This document shows positions 20,501 through 35,500 of a stretch of 64,000 nt of DNA, one piece after another; position 1 is the first letter of the stretch, and the number at the start of each line of letters is the position of its first letter. The stretch comes from Spirosoma oryzicola (GTDB taxonomy: Bacteria; Bacteroidota; Bacteroidia; Cytophagales; Spirosomataceae): positions 1 to 64,000 of the forward strand of contig NZ_CP089545.1 of the NCBI RefSeq assembly GCF_021233055.1, given 5' to 3'. The translations under genes were made by a program, and so were the position numbers. A model generated the notes under the pieces. The model worked only from the letters and a program-made list of their open reading frames with translations, was not told the origin of the DNA and did no database searches.

Positions 20501-23500
20501 TGCGGTCAACGTTACGGACGAGCCTGGGCAGACCGTGCTGGCGCTGGCCGTAATCGTCGGTGCTTTCGGATCGAGTACGGTAATGGTAATCGCATTCGAC
20601 GCACCACTCGTACAGTTATTACCCAGCACGCAGCGAGCGGTATAGGTAGTCGTTGCACTTGGCGTAGCGAAAATCGTCGTACCGGTCTTACCATCCGACC
20701 AGATTATCGTACCGCCCGCGCAACCCGTTGCCGTCAGCGTTGTTGTTCCGCCTTTGCACAACTGTGTAATCGCGCAGGCAATCGTTGGTGGTTCTGCCGA
20801 GCAGGAACAGTTCGGATTGGCTACCGTAACGGTTTGATCCTGCCAGCAACCGCCCCCGTTGAACACCCGGACCGTATACGTCTGACCACCAGCTGCATTG
20901 GTAATAATCACACCATTGGCTGGTACAGGCTGCGTTGCCGGATTCGTTAGCGTAAAGCTATTTCCTGCGGTGACCGCGTACCGGAACGAACCAGGCGTAT
21001 TATCCAATCCGTTGATCGTCACTGAACCATTCGCTTGTGGCTGGTTGCCAATACAGGTTGGTGTCTGTGAAGCCAACGTATAAGCCACTCCCGTTTCTTC
21101 TTCGATGATGATCGGACAGCACGAACCGTTGGGGCATTGTCCCTGGTTGACGTGTACCGTAAACTCACCGAGCTGCGTCGCCGTATAGGTATTACTGGTT
21201 GCCGCCGAGATTAAGGTTCCGTTGCGGTACCACTGATAGCTGCTGTAACCAGCCGGAGCCGACAGCGCTACATTGATCGGAGCACCTTTACAAACCTTAA
21301 CTGGAACCGTCGTACAAACCGTCGCTGTATCACCCGGTATAGCTACCGTGTTGTAAACGACACCCGCTTGTGTCAGGCTGGCCGAGAAAGTCAGCGTAGC
21401 CGTCGCACCGGCAGGCAAGTTATCGATTGTCCATAGGCTTGGGCTACCGATCGTGTACGTACCAGTTGTGGTCGCGATTGAACCTGGCACCAGGGCTAGC
21501 CCAGCACTCATGGATTCCTGTACGAGCACATTGGTAGCCGGTACCGTTCCTTTGTTAACCAGCGTCACCGTGTACGTCACTACCTCACCTAACCGCGCAT
21601 TAGTTTTGCTTACCTGTTTGCTGAGGTCTAATACCGGTTCAGGCGTTGGTGTTGGTGGGCACGTTGCTCCTGCCAGGCTGATAACCTTATCGGCACAACC
21701 TGCCAGACTCACCGTCAGACTCACCGGTCTACCCGATGGAATACCGCTGATCACCCCGTTACTGACCGTACCCGCGCTGGCTTTCACCGACGCTCCATTC
21801 ACCAACGTGTAGTTGACATGGTATGTGCGGCTGCCCGTCGCGTCGCAGACTGGTGCGCTCAGGCTGATGGCAGGGTTCTCGCACTTCGGTCCTGGGCAGC
21901 TGACAGCCGTCACGTTGATCGTGTTCACGCAAGTCCCGTTGGTAGCCGTTATTGCCAGGTTCGTGCCGCTCGGAATATTGATAACGGTGTTACCCGAGAC
22001 CGTACCCGCGTTCACGCTCACCGTACCACCCGTTGCATCGAAGCTAACTGAATAGGTATTGTTACCTGCGCAGATCGGCTGACCCACGCTCAAGGCAGGT
22101 GTCGTGCAAGGCGGATTTGGTGGGCAACTGGCCGGGCTGTTGACTGTCAGTGTGCTCACACAACCCGCTGATTGCGTAGCCGTCACCACAACCGCCGTAC
22201 CCACTGGGATACCCGTGATGGTATTGCCCGAGACCGTACCGGCATTAGCCGTCACGTTGGCCACACTACTCGAGAAGCCTACCGAGTATGTGTTACCATT
22301 GCAGATCGGGCTTTCTACCGTCAACACTGGCTTCTCACAAATTTTCTCACACGTGAAGGCTGGAACCGTGATGACCTTATCGGTACAGCCTGCCAGACTT
22401 ACCGTTAGGCTCACCGGTCTACCCGAAGACAGATTACTAATCACCCCATTGCTGACCGTACCCGCGCTGGCTTTCACCGACGCCCCGTTCACCAGCGTGT
22501 AGTTAAGCTGGTAGTTACCGCTGCCCGAGGCATCACAGTATGGCGCGCTCAGGCTGATGGCCGGATTCTCGCACTGTGGTCCACCGCAGTTTAGGCTAGC
22601 CACGTTGACCGTGTTCACGCAAACTCCGTTGGTAGCCGTTATTGTCAGATTCGTGCCGCTCGGAATGTTAACCACCGAATTGCCCGAGATCGTACCCGCA
22701 TTCACGCTCACCGTACCACCCACGGCATTGAAGCTTACCAAGTAGCTCGTGCCGTTGCAGATCGGCTGACCAACGCTCAACTGCGGCTGCGTGCAAGGCG
22801 GATTCGGCGGGCAGCTGGCGGGGCTGTTGACCGTCAGCGTGCTCACACAGCCTGCCGACTGCGTAGCCGTCACCACAACCGCCGTACCCACTGGAATACC
22901 CGTGATGGTATTGCCCGAGACTGTACCGGCATTAGCCGTCACATTGGCCACACTACTCAAGAAGCCCACCGAGTACGTATTGCCGTTACAGATTGGACTT
23001 TCTACCGTCAACTGTGGTTTTTCACACACGGTAGTACAGCTTGACGTTACTGTCGCGATGGCGATTGCTTTGCAGCCGTTGGCATCCGTTACCATCAAGG
23101 TGTATGCACCCGCCGTCAAATTAGTTAAGCTGGTGGCCGTCGAGCCGCCCGGACTCCAGCTGTAGCTGTAGTTACCGCTGCCGCCATTTACGCTCACCAG
23201 ACTCACACTGCCTGGCGTCGTGCAGGTAGCCGGGCTAGGCTGTACCACCACTACGATCTCCGAAGGCTGGCTGATGGTGAAGCTCTGCACACGCTGGCAA
23301 CCGCCACCGTCCCGCACCGTCACCGTGTACACACCCGCGACCACACCGCTCAAATCCTTGCTCGTCGTACCGTTGCTCCACACATAGCTGTAGCCTCCGC
23401 TGCCCCCGCTCACGGTCAGCACCACCGCGCCCGTCGCCGAGCCGTTGCACTGTACGTTGCTCACCGTACCGCTCACCACCGGAGCCGTCGTGTTGTTGAT

Positions 23501-26500
23501 GCTCACCACCGCGCTGCTGCTGCAGCCCGAACCGTCGCCAACCACCACTGTGTAGCTGCCCGAGGCCGCATTGCTCAGCGTAGCGCTGGTAGAGACGACC
23601 GCCCCCGTTGCATTGGTCCAGCGGTAGGTGTAGGAGCCGCTGCCCCCGCTGACACTCACGCTGGCTGAGCCCGTCGCGGCTCCGCAGGCCGCCGACTGGA
23701 TCTGGGTGCTCAGTTGGAGCGGGTTGCTGGTGCCGATCGTCACGCTTGTCAGGCTGCTGCAACCGCTGGCGTCGCTGACCTGCACCGTGTACACGCCCGC
23801 AGGGGCACTCACTAGCGCTGATCCCGTCGAGACGACCGTGCCGCTGGCGTTGGTCCAGCGGTAGGTGTAGGAGCCGCTGCCTCCGCTGACACTCACGCTG
23901 GCCGAGCCGTTGGCTTGGCCACAGCTGGTGTTGGTGAGCACACTGGCGCTCAGACTCACTCCGCTGGTGCTGCCCACGTTGACTTCTTTGGTAGCCGTGC
24001 AGCCTTTGCTGTCGGTCACCAGCACTTTGTATGAACCAGCCAACAAACCACTAATCGTGTTGTTGTCACTACCGATAACCGTGCCGTTAGCGTTAGTCCA
24101 CTGATACCTGTAAGGAGCCGTGCCGCTGCCAGGGTTAATGTTGACCACCGCTACCCCGTTGGCCTGACCACAGCTGGCCAGGGTGATACCCACGTTGATG
24201 CCTGGCAAAGCACAAGCCGTCGCACAGTCGGTCGGCGTGACCACCGTTGCAATGGCCATCGCTTTGCAGCCTTTGGCATCCGTCACTGTCAAAGTGTACA
24301 CTCCACCCGTCAAACCTGACAGGCTGGTGGCCGTCGAGCCGCCCGGACTCCAGCTGTAGCTGTAGTTACCGCTGCCGCCATTTACGCTCACCAGACTCAC
24401 ACTGCCCCCCGAGAGGTTGGTACAGGTAGCCGGACTTGGCTGCACCACCACTACGATCTCCGAAGGCTGGCTGATGGTGAAGCTCTGCACACGCTGGCAA
24501 CCGCCACCGTCCCGCACCGTCACCGTGTACACACCCGCGACCACACCGCTCAAATCCTTGCTCGTCGTACCGTTGCTCCACACATAGCTGTAGCCTCCGC
24601 TGCCCCCGCTCACGGTCAGCACCACCGCGCCCGTCGCCGAGCCGTTGCACTGCACGTTGCTCACCGTGCCGCTCACCACCGGAGCTGTTGTGTTATTGAT
24701 GCTCACCACCGCGCTGCTGCTGCAGCCCGAACCGTCGCCAACCACTACCGTGTAGCTGCCCGAGGCCGCATTGCTCAGCGTATCGCTGGTAGAGACGACC
24801 GCCCCTGCCGCGTTGGTCCAGCGGTAGGTGTAGGAGCCGCTGCCCCCGCTGACACTCACGCTGGCCGAGCCCGTCGCGGCTCCGCAGGCCGCCGACTGGA
24901 CCTGGGTGCTCAGTTGGAGCGGGTTGCTGGTGCCGATTGTCACACTCGTCAGGCTGCTGCAACCACCGGCATCAACCTGCACCGTGTAGATACCCGCAGG
25001 GGCATTTGCCAGCGTAGCGCTGGTAGAGACGACCGCCCCTGCCGCGTTGGTCCAGCGGTAGGTGTAGGAACCGCTGCCCCCGCTCACCGTGACACGAGCC
25101 GAGCCGTTGGTCTGGCCACAGCTGGTGTTGGCCAGCACACTGGCCGTCAGCGACAGACCGCTGTCGCTACCCAAACCAACGGTGTTGGTTCCGGTACAAC
25201 CTTTACTATCAGTCACTACGACCGTGTACTGACCCGGTGCCAAACCTGACACCGCGCTAGTGCTGCCGACACTGCTACCTGTGGCGTTGGTCCACTGATA
25301 AGTGAACGGTGCTGTACCACTGCCAGGAGTAACATAGGCGACTAAGATTCCATTCGACTGACCGCAGTTGGCCCGTGTGATGCCTATGTTGATACCCGGC
25401 AGGGTACAAGCCGTCGCACAGTCGGTTGGTGTCACAATCGACGCAACCGCAATGGCTTGACAGCCGTTGTCATCGGTTACCGTCAGTGTGTAATTACCAC
25501 CCGTCAGACCGGTTAAACTACCGGTCGTTGCCACAACAGCACCAGCCGCGTTAGTCCAGCTATATCTGTACGGAGCTTTGCCACCATTAACACTTACCAG
25601 ACTCACACTACCCAGCGCATTACAGGTTGCGTTCGTTGGGTTGATTTCTGCCACGATTTCCGAAGGCTGACTGATAGTGAAGCTCTGCACGCTTTGGCAG
25701 CCTCCCACATCCCGAACCGTCACCGTGTACACACCCGCGACTACACCCGTCAAATCTTTATTCGTCGTACCATTGCTCCACTGGTAAGCGACGGGCGGAG
25801 TACCACCCGTTACGGTCAGCACCACCGAGCCCGTTGCCGAGCCGTTGCACTGTACGTTGCTCACCGTACCGCTCACTACAGGAGCCGTCGTATTATTAAT
25901 CGTTAGAACCACAAACGTAGAACAGCCAGCCACATCACTGACCACCACCGTGTAGCTGCCCGAGGCCGCATTGCTCAATGTAGCCCCCGTGGAGACCACC
26001 GCTCCATTGGCATTGGTCCAGCGGTAGGTGTAGGTACCGCTACCGCCACTAGCTGTTACGCTGGCCGTACCGGTCGATTGTCCACATGTCGCTGGTTGTA
26101 CCTGAGATATCAGATTGATAGGACTGCTGGTACCTATTACTACGCTGGTCATGCTGCTGCAACGGTTGACTCCATCGCTGACTTGTACCGAGTAGACTCC
26201 TGGCCCTACGTTCAATAGATCTGCGCCAGTTGATATAACTGTGCCACTGGCGTTGGTCCAGCGGTAGGTGTAGGAACCGCTGCCCCCGCTCACCGTGACA
26301 CGAGCCGAGCCGTTGGTCTGGCCACAGCTGGTGTTGGCCAGCACACTGGCCGTCAGCGACAGACCGCTGTCGCTACCCAAACCAACGGTGTTGGTTCCGG
26401 TACAACCTTTACTATCAGTCACTACGACCGTGTACTGACCCGGTGCCAAACCTGACACCGCGCTAGTGCTGCCGACACTGCTACCTGTGGCGTTGGTCCA

Positions 26501-29500
26501 CTGATAAGTGAACGGTGCTGTACCACTGCCAGGAGTAACATAGGCGACTAAGATTCCATTCGACTGACCGCAGTTGGCCCGTGTGATGCCTATGTTGATA
26601 CCCGGCAGGGTACAAGCCGTCGCACAGTCGGTCGGTGTCACAATCGACGCAACCGCAATGGCTTGACAGCCGTTGTCATCGGTTACCGTCAGTGTGTAAT
26701 TACCACCCGTCAGACCAGTCAGACTGGTAGCCGTCGAGCCGCCTGGGCTCCAGCTATATCTGTACGGAGCTTTGCCACCTTCTGTGCTTACCACAGTTAC
26801 GCTACCTGGAACAAAGCAGGTCGCATCCGTACGCTCGATCTGGGCAACAATCTCAGTGGGCTGGGTAACGGTAAAGCTTTCGATCGTCTGACAGCCGTTG
26901 TTGTCGCGTACCGTCACTGTATAGATACCCGCACTCACACCGGTCAAATTCGCGTCCGTTTTGCCATTGCTCCACAAGTAGCTCACCGGTGGCGTGCCGC
27001 CTGTCACGTTTAGTGAGATGGCTCCCGAAGTCGCACCCTTACAAAGCACATTTGTAACCACTCCATTCACGGCGGGTCCGGGTAGATTATTGATGTTAAC
27101 CGTTGCTACTGATGAACAGCTAGCCGCATCGGTTACTAGTATGGTGTAACTTCCTGAAGTAGCACTGGTCAGTGAACTGGTTGTCGCAACAACAACTCCG
27201 GCTGCGTTACGCCACTGATAGGTGTAGTTACCGATACCGCCACTGGCTGTTACCGTAGCCGAACCGGTTGATTGTCCGCAAGCGGCTGATTGTACCTGGG
27301 TCGAAAGTTGAACAGGATTGCTGGTACCCACCGTCACCGTTGTTAGGCTACTGCAACCGCCCGCATCCGTTACCTGAACGGTATAGATTCCGCCAGCTAA
27401 ACCTGCGATGGCGCTCGTACTGCCCACAGTAGTACCAGCAGCACTGATCCACTGATACCTGTACGAACCACTACCTCCTCTTACGATTACCTGCGCCGAG
27501 CCGTTGGCCTGACCACAGCCGGTATTGGTTACACTCGTTGTCAACAACGGTCCATTGCTACTGTTAATGAGAACGCTATTTGTTCCCTGACATCCATTGG
27601 CGTCCGTTACGGTAATCATATACCGACCCGGTGCCAAGCCAGTGACAATACTAGCACTGCTGATTGCCGTACCACTTGCATTGGTCCACTGATACATGTA
27701 GGGGGCCGTACCGCTACCTACGTTAACCACCACCGATGCTGCTCCGTTAGCTTGACCACAGGTCGTTAGAGCAACCCCCGTGTTTAAACCTATCGGTATA
27801 CATGGTACCGGCATAACACATCGAGCGGGTGGTCGTACAGAAACAATTTCCGGCGTACAACCCGATTTGGTAATGGTCAAGCTAAACACCTGGCTCAACG
27901 GAATACTACTGATCGTACCATTGCTCACCACACCAGCATTAGCAGCTAGCGTCGTAGCGGCCGTTAGGGTGTAGTTGACGGCATACGTTGCCCGACCATC
28001 GGTAGCGCAGACCGGTCCACTCAACGTGATCCCCGGATTTTCGCAAGTAGGAATATTCCTTCTGCAATCTTGTTTGGCCACGGTGATACTAGTTAGGCAA
28101 CTGGTGTTTAACCAGGCGCTGATCACCACATCGACCCCTGCTGGAATATTCGTTACCGTATTACCTACCACACTACCCGCGCTTACGCTTAGACTGGCTG
28201 GTCTTTCCAAAGTGTAACTGACCGTATAGAAACCATCACCGCTACATACCGGCTGACCGACGGTTAATTGTGGCAATGGACAGTTGCAATCGACTGGACT
28301 AGCCACTGTTTGACTATTCATACAGCCAGCACCAGCGGATGCCGTTACGGTAACGGCGGTTCCCAACGGAATGTTGGTAATGGTACCAGCCGCTACGTTG
28401 ACTACCCCTGCGTTAGCTGTCACGTTAGCAACACTGCTAGTGAAGACAACACTATAGCTGTTAGCACCCGTACAGGACACATTACCGACCATCAGAATCG
28501 GTTTACGACAAACTGGCGGACAGACAGCCGAAGGAACGCGTACCATTTTGATCGTACAGCTATTCGGTGCGATAATGGTTAAGCTTAGAGGCTGACCCAA
28601 CGGAATACCGCTGATAACCCCATTATTCACGACACCGGCACTGGCACTCACGGAAGTACCCGTTGTAACGATGTAGTTGACTACGTAAGTACTGCCGTCG
28701 CCTGCGCAGGCCGGACCACTCAACGTAATAGCCGGATTGGTACAAGGCGGATCAATCGGACAGTTAGGGTGAGTAACCGTATAGCTGGTAATCGGACAAT
28801 CGGCGCTTATACGGGCACTGACGACAAGATCCGTAGTTGAGGGGATGTTAGTCACCAAGTTGCCTACAATCGTACCTACATTCACGCTGACGCTACCAGG
28901 GCCATCTAGGGTGTAGCTTATTGTATACGTACCATTATTGTTGCAGAGGGGTTGCCCTACCGTTAGTTTAAGCTCTGAAGGACAAAGCTCTTTAGGCGGA
29001 CACTCAGCAGGCGAAGCCACGCTCAGCACACTCACGCAACCCAACCCGTTGCTGGCACTCACACTCACCGGACTGCCCACGGGGATGCCCGTGATGCGCC
29101 AGTTGGCCACATCCACACTGCCCGCACTAGCCGTTACCATACTGGTAGAGCTGTAGAAGCTTACGCTGTAGCTGCCCGTGCCCGTGCAGGCGGGGTTACC
29201 CACCGTCAACACCGGCTTCTCACACACCACCACTGGACAGGTGGCGGGTGGTACGGTTACTACCTTGTCGCCACAACCCGAAGCACTCACCGTCAGACTC
29301 AGCGGTACGCCCGAAGCTACCCCGCTGATCACCCCGTTGGCTGCTTGACCCGAGCTGACCCGCACCGTAGCCCCTGCCGTCAGGGTGTAGTTGACTACGT
29401 AGGTGCCTACGGCCCCCGTCGAACATACCGGACCGCTCAGGCTGATGGCTGGGTTCTCGCAGGGCGGACACGTGGTGGGAGTCACCACGCTCACGCTGCT

Positions 29501-32500
29501 CATACACGTACCGCTAGTGGCCGCGCTGATCACCAGGTTGGTGCCCAGCGGGATGTTCTCTACCGTATGGCTAGCCACGTTGATGCGGCCCGCATTGACG
29601 CTGACGCTAGCCACCCCGTCCAGGGTATAGCTCACCGAATAGGTATTTCCATTACACAAGGGCTGACCTACCGTCAGACGAGGCTGCACACAGTCGGTCG
29701 GCGTCGGCGGACAGATCGTGGGCGAAGCCACGCTCAGCACACTCACGCACCCCAACCCGTTGCTGGCACTCACACTCACCGGACTGCCCACGGGGATGCC
29801 CGTGATGCGCCAGTTGGCCACATCAACACTGCCCGCACTAGCCGTTATAGCCTGGCTGCTGCTGTAGAAGCTCACGCTGTAGCTGCCCGTGCCCGTGCAG
29901 GCGGGGTTACCCACCGTCAACACCGGCTTCTCACACACCACCGGGCAGGTGGCCGGCGAAACCGTTACGATCTTGGGTGTGCAGCTTCCGCTAAGCACCG
30001 TCAGGCTTAGGACCTGACCCGACGGAATACCGCTGATCACCCCGTTGGCCGCCACACCCGCACTAACGCTCAGAGAAGCCCCTGCCGTCAGGGTGTAGTT
30101 GACTACGTAGGTGCCTACGGCCCCCGTCGAACATACCGGACCGCTCAGGCTGATGGCTGGGTTCTCGCAGGGCGGACACGTGGTGGGAGTCACCACGCTC
30201 ACGCTGCTCATACACGTACCGCTAGTGGCCGCGCTGATCACCAGGTTGGTGCCCAGCGGGATGTTCTCTACCGTATGGCTAGCCACGTTGATGCGGCCCG
30301 CATTGACGCTGACGCTAGCCACCCCGTCCAGGGTATAGCTCACCGAATAGGTATTTCCATTACACAAGGGCTGACCTACCGTCAGACGAGGCTGCACACA
30401 GTCGGTCGGCGTCGGCGGACAGATCGTGGGCGAAGCCACGCTCAGCACACTCACACACCCCAACCCGTTGCTGGCACTCACGCTCACCGGACTGCCCAGG
30501 GGAATATTGATCACACTGTTACCACTGATCGTGCCCGCACTAGCCGTTATAGCCTGGCTGCTGCTGTAGAAGCTCACGCTGTAGCTGCCCGTGCCCGTGC
30601 AGGCCGGGTTACCCACCGTCAACACCGGCTTCTCACACACCACCGGGCAGGTGGCCGGCGAAACCGTTACGATCTTGGGTGTGCAGCTTCCGCTAAGCAC
30701 CGTCAGGCTTAGGACCTGACCCGACGGAATACCGCTGATCACCCCGTTGGCCGCCACACCCGCACTAACGCTCAGAGAAGCCCCTGCCGTCAGGGTGTAG
30801 TTGACTACGTAGGTGCCTACGGCCCCCGTCGAACATACCGGACCGCTCAGGCTGATGGCTGGGTTCTCGCAGGGCGGACACGTGGTGGGAGTCACCACGC
30901 TCACGCTGCTCATACACGTACCGCTAGTGGCCGCGCTGATCACCAGGTTGGTGCCCAGCGGGATGTTCTCTACCGTATGGCTAGCCACGTTGATGCGGCC
31001 CGCATTGACGCTGACGCTAGCCACCCCGTCCAGGGTATAGCTCACCGAATAGGTATTTCCATTACACAAGGGCTGACCTACCGTCAGACGAGGCTGCACA
31101 CAGTCGGTCGGCGTCGGCGGACAGATCGTGGGCGAAGCCACGCTCAGCACACTCACGCACCCCAACCCGTTGCTAGCACTCACACTCACCGGACTGCCCA
31201 CGGGGATGCCCGTGATGCGCCAGTTGGCCACATCCACACTGCCCGCACTAGCCGTTACCATACTGGTAGAGCTGTAGAAGCTTACGCTGTAGCTGCCCGT
31301 GCCCGTGCAGGCGGGGTTACCCACCGTCAACACCGGCTTCTCACACACCACCACTGGACAGGTGGCGGGTGGTACGGTTACTACCTTGTCGCCACAACCC
31401 GAAGCACTCACCGTCAGGCTTAGCGGTACGCCCGAAGCTACCCCGCTGATCACCCCGTTGGCTGCTTGACCCGAGCTGACCCGCACCGTAGCCCCTGCCG
31501 TCAGGGTGTAGTTGACCACGTAGGTGCCCACCGCCCCCGTCGAACACACCGGTCCGCTCAGGCTGATGGCTGGGTTCTCGCAGGGCGGACACGTGGTGGG
31601 AGCCACCACGCTCACGCTGCTCATACACGTACTACTAGTGGCCGCGCTGATCACCAGGTTGGTGCCCAGCGGGATGTTGATTACACTGTTGCCACTCATC
31701 GTGCCCGCATTGACGCTGACGCTGCCCACCCCATCCAGGGTGTAGCTCACCGAATAGCTGCTGCCGTTGCACAAGGGCTGACCCACCGTCAGACGAGGCT
31801 GCACACAGTCGGTCGGCGTCGGCGGACAGATCGTGGGCGAAGCCACGCTCAGCACACTCACACACCCCAACCCGTTGCTGGCACTCACGCTCACCGGACT
31901 GCCCAGGGGAATATTGATCACACTGTTACCACTGATCGTGCCCGCACTAGCCGTTATAGCCTGGCTGCTGCTGTAGAAGCTCACGCTGTAGCTGCCCGTG
32001 CCCGTGCAGGCCGGGTTACCCACCGTCAACACCGGCTTCTCACACACCACCGGGCAGGTGGCCGGCGAAACCGTTACGATCTTGGGTGTGCAGCTTCCGC
32101 TAAGCACCGTCAGGCTTAGGACCTGACCCGACGGAATACCGCTGATCACCCCGTTGGCCGCCACGCCCGCACTAACGCTCAAAGAAGCGCCCGCCGTCAG
32201 AGTGTAGTTGACCACGTAGGTGCCCACCGCCCCCGTCGAACACACCGGTCCGCTCAGGCTGATGGCCGGGTTCTCGCAGGGCGGACACGTGGTGGGAGCC
32301 ACCACGCTCACGCTGCTCATACACGTACTACTAGTGGCCGCGCTGATCACCAGGTTGGTGCCCAGCGGGATGTTCTCTACCGTATGGCTAGCCGCGTTGA
32401 TGCGGCCCGCGCTTACGCTCAGGCTAGCCACCCCGTCCAGGGTATAGCTCACCGAATAGGTATTTCCATTACACAAGGGCTGACCTACCGTCAGACGAGG

Positions 32501-35500
32501 CTGCACACAGTCGGTCGGCGTCGGCGGACAGATCGTGGGCGAAGCCACGCTCAGCACACTCACGCAACCCAACCCGTTGCTGGCACTCACACTCACCGGA
32601 CTGCCCACGGGGATGCCCGTGATGCGCCAGTTGGCCACATCCACACTGCCCGCACTAGCCGTTACCATACTGGTAGAGCTGTAGAAGCTTACGCTGTAGC
32701 TGCCCGTGCCCGTGCAGGCGGGGTTACCCACCGTCAACACCGGCTTCTCACACACCACCACTGGACAGGTGGCGGGTGGTACGGTTACTACCTTGTCGCC
32801 ACAACCCGAAGCACTCACCGTCAGGCTTAGCGGTACGCCCGAAGCTACCCCGCTGATGATGCCGTTGGCCGCTTGACCCGAGCTGACCCGCACTGTAGTG
32901 CCTGCCGTCAGGGTGTAGTTGACTACGTAGGTGCCCACCGCCCCCGTCGAACACACCGGACCGCTTAAGCTGATGGCTGGGTTCTCGCAGGGATCATCGC
33001 ATCTGGCCGGTGAAGTAACCGAGATACCCGTAACGCAACTACCGCTGCTGGCACTAATAATCAAATTCGTACTAACCGCTATGTTTTCAATAGTGTGGTT
33101 AGCGACATTGATGCTACCCGCGTTCACGCTCAGGCTACCAGGCCCATCCAACGTATAACTCACCGTATAAGTACTACCATTACAAATTGGCTGTCCAACT
33201 GTCAGACGAGGCTGCGTGCAGTCGTTCTGACCAGGCGGAGTGCAGGAAACCGGAGGATACACGGTTTCAATGCTTACACAACCGCCACCACCGACAGCCG
33301 TTACGCTCACCGGAGTATTTACCGGAATATTAATGATTCGACCTCCACTTACTGTTCCCACATTAGCCGTTACGCTGGCTACGCTGCTGTAGAAAGAAAT
33401 ACTGTAGCTAGCAGAGCCTGTACAAGCAGGGTTACCTACTGTCAGCACTGGCTTCTGGCAGACGGTAGGACAGTCTGGTTTGCTTACTACAGCAGGGACA
33501 ATTGCCAAGCAGTTGTTGGCGTCGGTCACTGTCAACGTGTAGGCACCGCCCGATAGACCGGTCAAACTATACACCTGAGTTGCACCCGTGCTCCAAACCA
33601 GGTTGTAAGGAGCCGTTCCTCCACTAATACTCGTGACTGTCAGGGTTCCTCCCGTATTGTCAGGACACAGAGCCGACGTAGGCTGAACAACCGCGGTGAT
33701 TGGGGTTGGTTCCGTAATTGTGAAACTTCTTGGATCGGACTTACAATTATTGGCGTCGGTTACAACAACTGAGTAAACACCAGTCGATACGTTCACCAAG
33801 TCCTTGTTTGTCGTATTGTTGCTCCATAAATAGGTGTAAGGTTGTGTACCACCCGTTGCCGTTATGGATATAGTTCCGGTTGCCGTAGCTGTACATTTTA
33901 CATTATTGACCGTAGCCAATATGTTAATAGTCGAACAGATAGGGATCAGACCCGCGTCGACGGTCAGGTTACTCTCGCCCGCACTCAAACTGTAAACACC
34001 CGTGCTGCCGCTGGCGCCCGTGGTGCTGGCCACATCGCTGTCGGTAGCGTCCGAACCCACGTTGGCCGCCGTGAAGGTCATGCCCGAAGGAGCCGTGAAG
34101 ACCACGTAGTAGCTGCCCGCGTCCAGGTTGGTGAACAGGTAGTTGCCCGACCCGTTGGTCGTTGTCGTGGACACCACCGCCCCGGTGGTGGCGTTGTGCA
34201 GCACCACCGTCACACTCGAGACGCCCGTCTCGCCCCCATCCTGCTGGCCGTTGCGGTTGGCGTCGAGCCAGACGTAGTCGCCCAGAGACGCTTTGGGTGA
34301 GTACAGACCCACATCGATGGTGTTGTTGGTCTCACCCGGTGCCAGGGTGAACGAGGCCGTCTGGCCCGTGGCCGGGTTGAGGTTGGAGTCCTTGGTGGGA
34401 TCACTGCCCTGGTTGGGCAGCGTAGCGGTGTAGCCTGCTGGCGGACTCACCCCTACCGAGTAGCTGGTGCTGCTGCCCCCCGTCAGGCCCGTGAAGCTGT
34501 AAGCCCCCGTCGAGCTGGTTACCGTGGTGGCCGATGCCACGCCGTTGACATAGAGCGTCACCGGCACGTTGGGAATGCCTCGCTCATCGGCGTCCTGGAT
34601 GCCATTCTGATTGGTATCGTTCCACACAAAGTCACCGATAGTAGCTTGCAGCGGGATCAGACCCGCGTCGACGGTCAGGTTGCTCTCCCCCGCGCTCAGA
34701 CTGTAAACACCCGTGCTGCCGCTAGCCCCCGTGGTGCTGGCTACATCACTGTCGGTGGCATCCGAACCTACGTTGGCCGCCGTGAAGGTCATGCCCGAAG
34801 GAGCCGTGAAGATCACGTAGTAGCTGCCCGCGTCCAGGTTGGTGAACAGGTAGTTGCCCGACCCGTTGGTCGTTGTCGTGGACACCACCGCCCCGGTGGT
34901 GGCGTTGTGCAGCACCACCGTCACACTCGAGACGCCCGTCTCGCCCCCATCCTGCTGGCCGTTGCGGTTGGCGTCGAGCCAGACGTAGTCGCCCAGAGAC
35001 GCTTTGGGTGAGTACAGACCCACATCGATGGTGTTGTTGGTCTCACCCGGTGCCAGGGTGAACGAGGCCGTCTGGCCCGTGGCCGGGTTGAGGTTGGAGT
35101 CCTTGGTGGGATCACTGCCCTGGTTGGGCAGCGTAGCGGTGTAGCCCGCTGGCGGACTCACCCCTACCGAGTAGCTGGTGCTGCTGCCCCCCGTCAGGCC
35201 CGTGAAGCTGTAAGCCCCCGTCGAGCTGGTGAGCACCGTCTGCGACGCTACGCCGTTGACGTAGAGCGTCACCGGCACGTTGGGAATGCCTCGCTCATCG
35301 GCGTCCTGAATGCCGTTGCCGTTGGTATCGTTCCACACATAGTCCCCAATCGTCGCTTGCAGCGGAACCAGACCCGCGTCGACGGTCAGGTTACTCTCGC
35401 CCGCACTCAAACTGTAAACACCCGTGCTGCCGCTGGCGCCCGTGGTGCTGGCCACATCGCTGTCGGTAGCGTCCGAACCCACGTTGGCCGCCGTGAAGGT

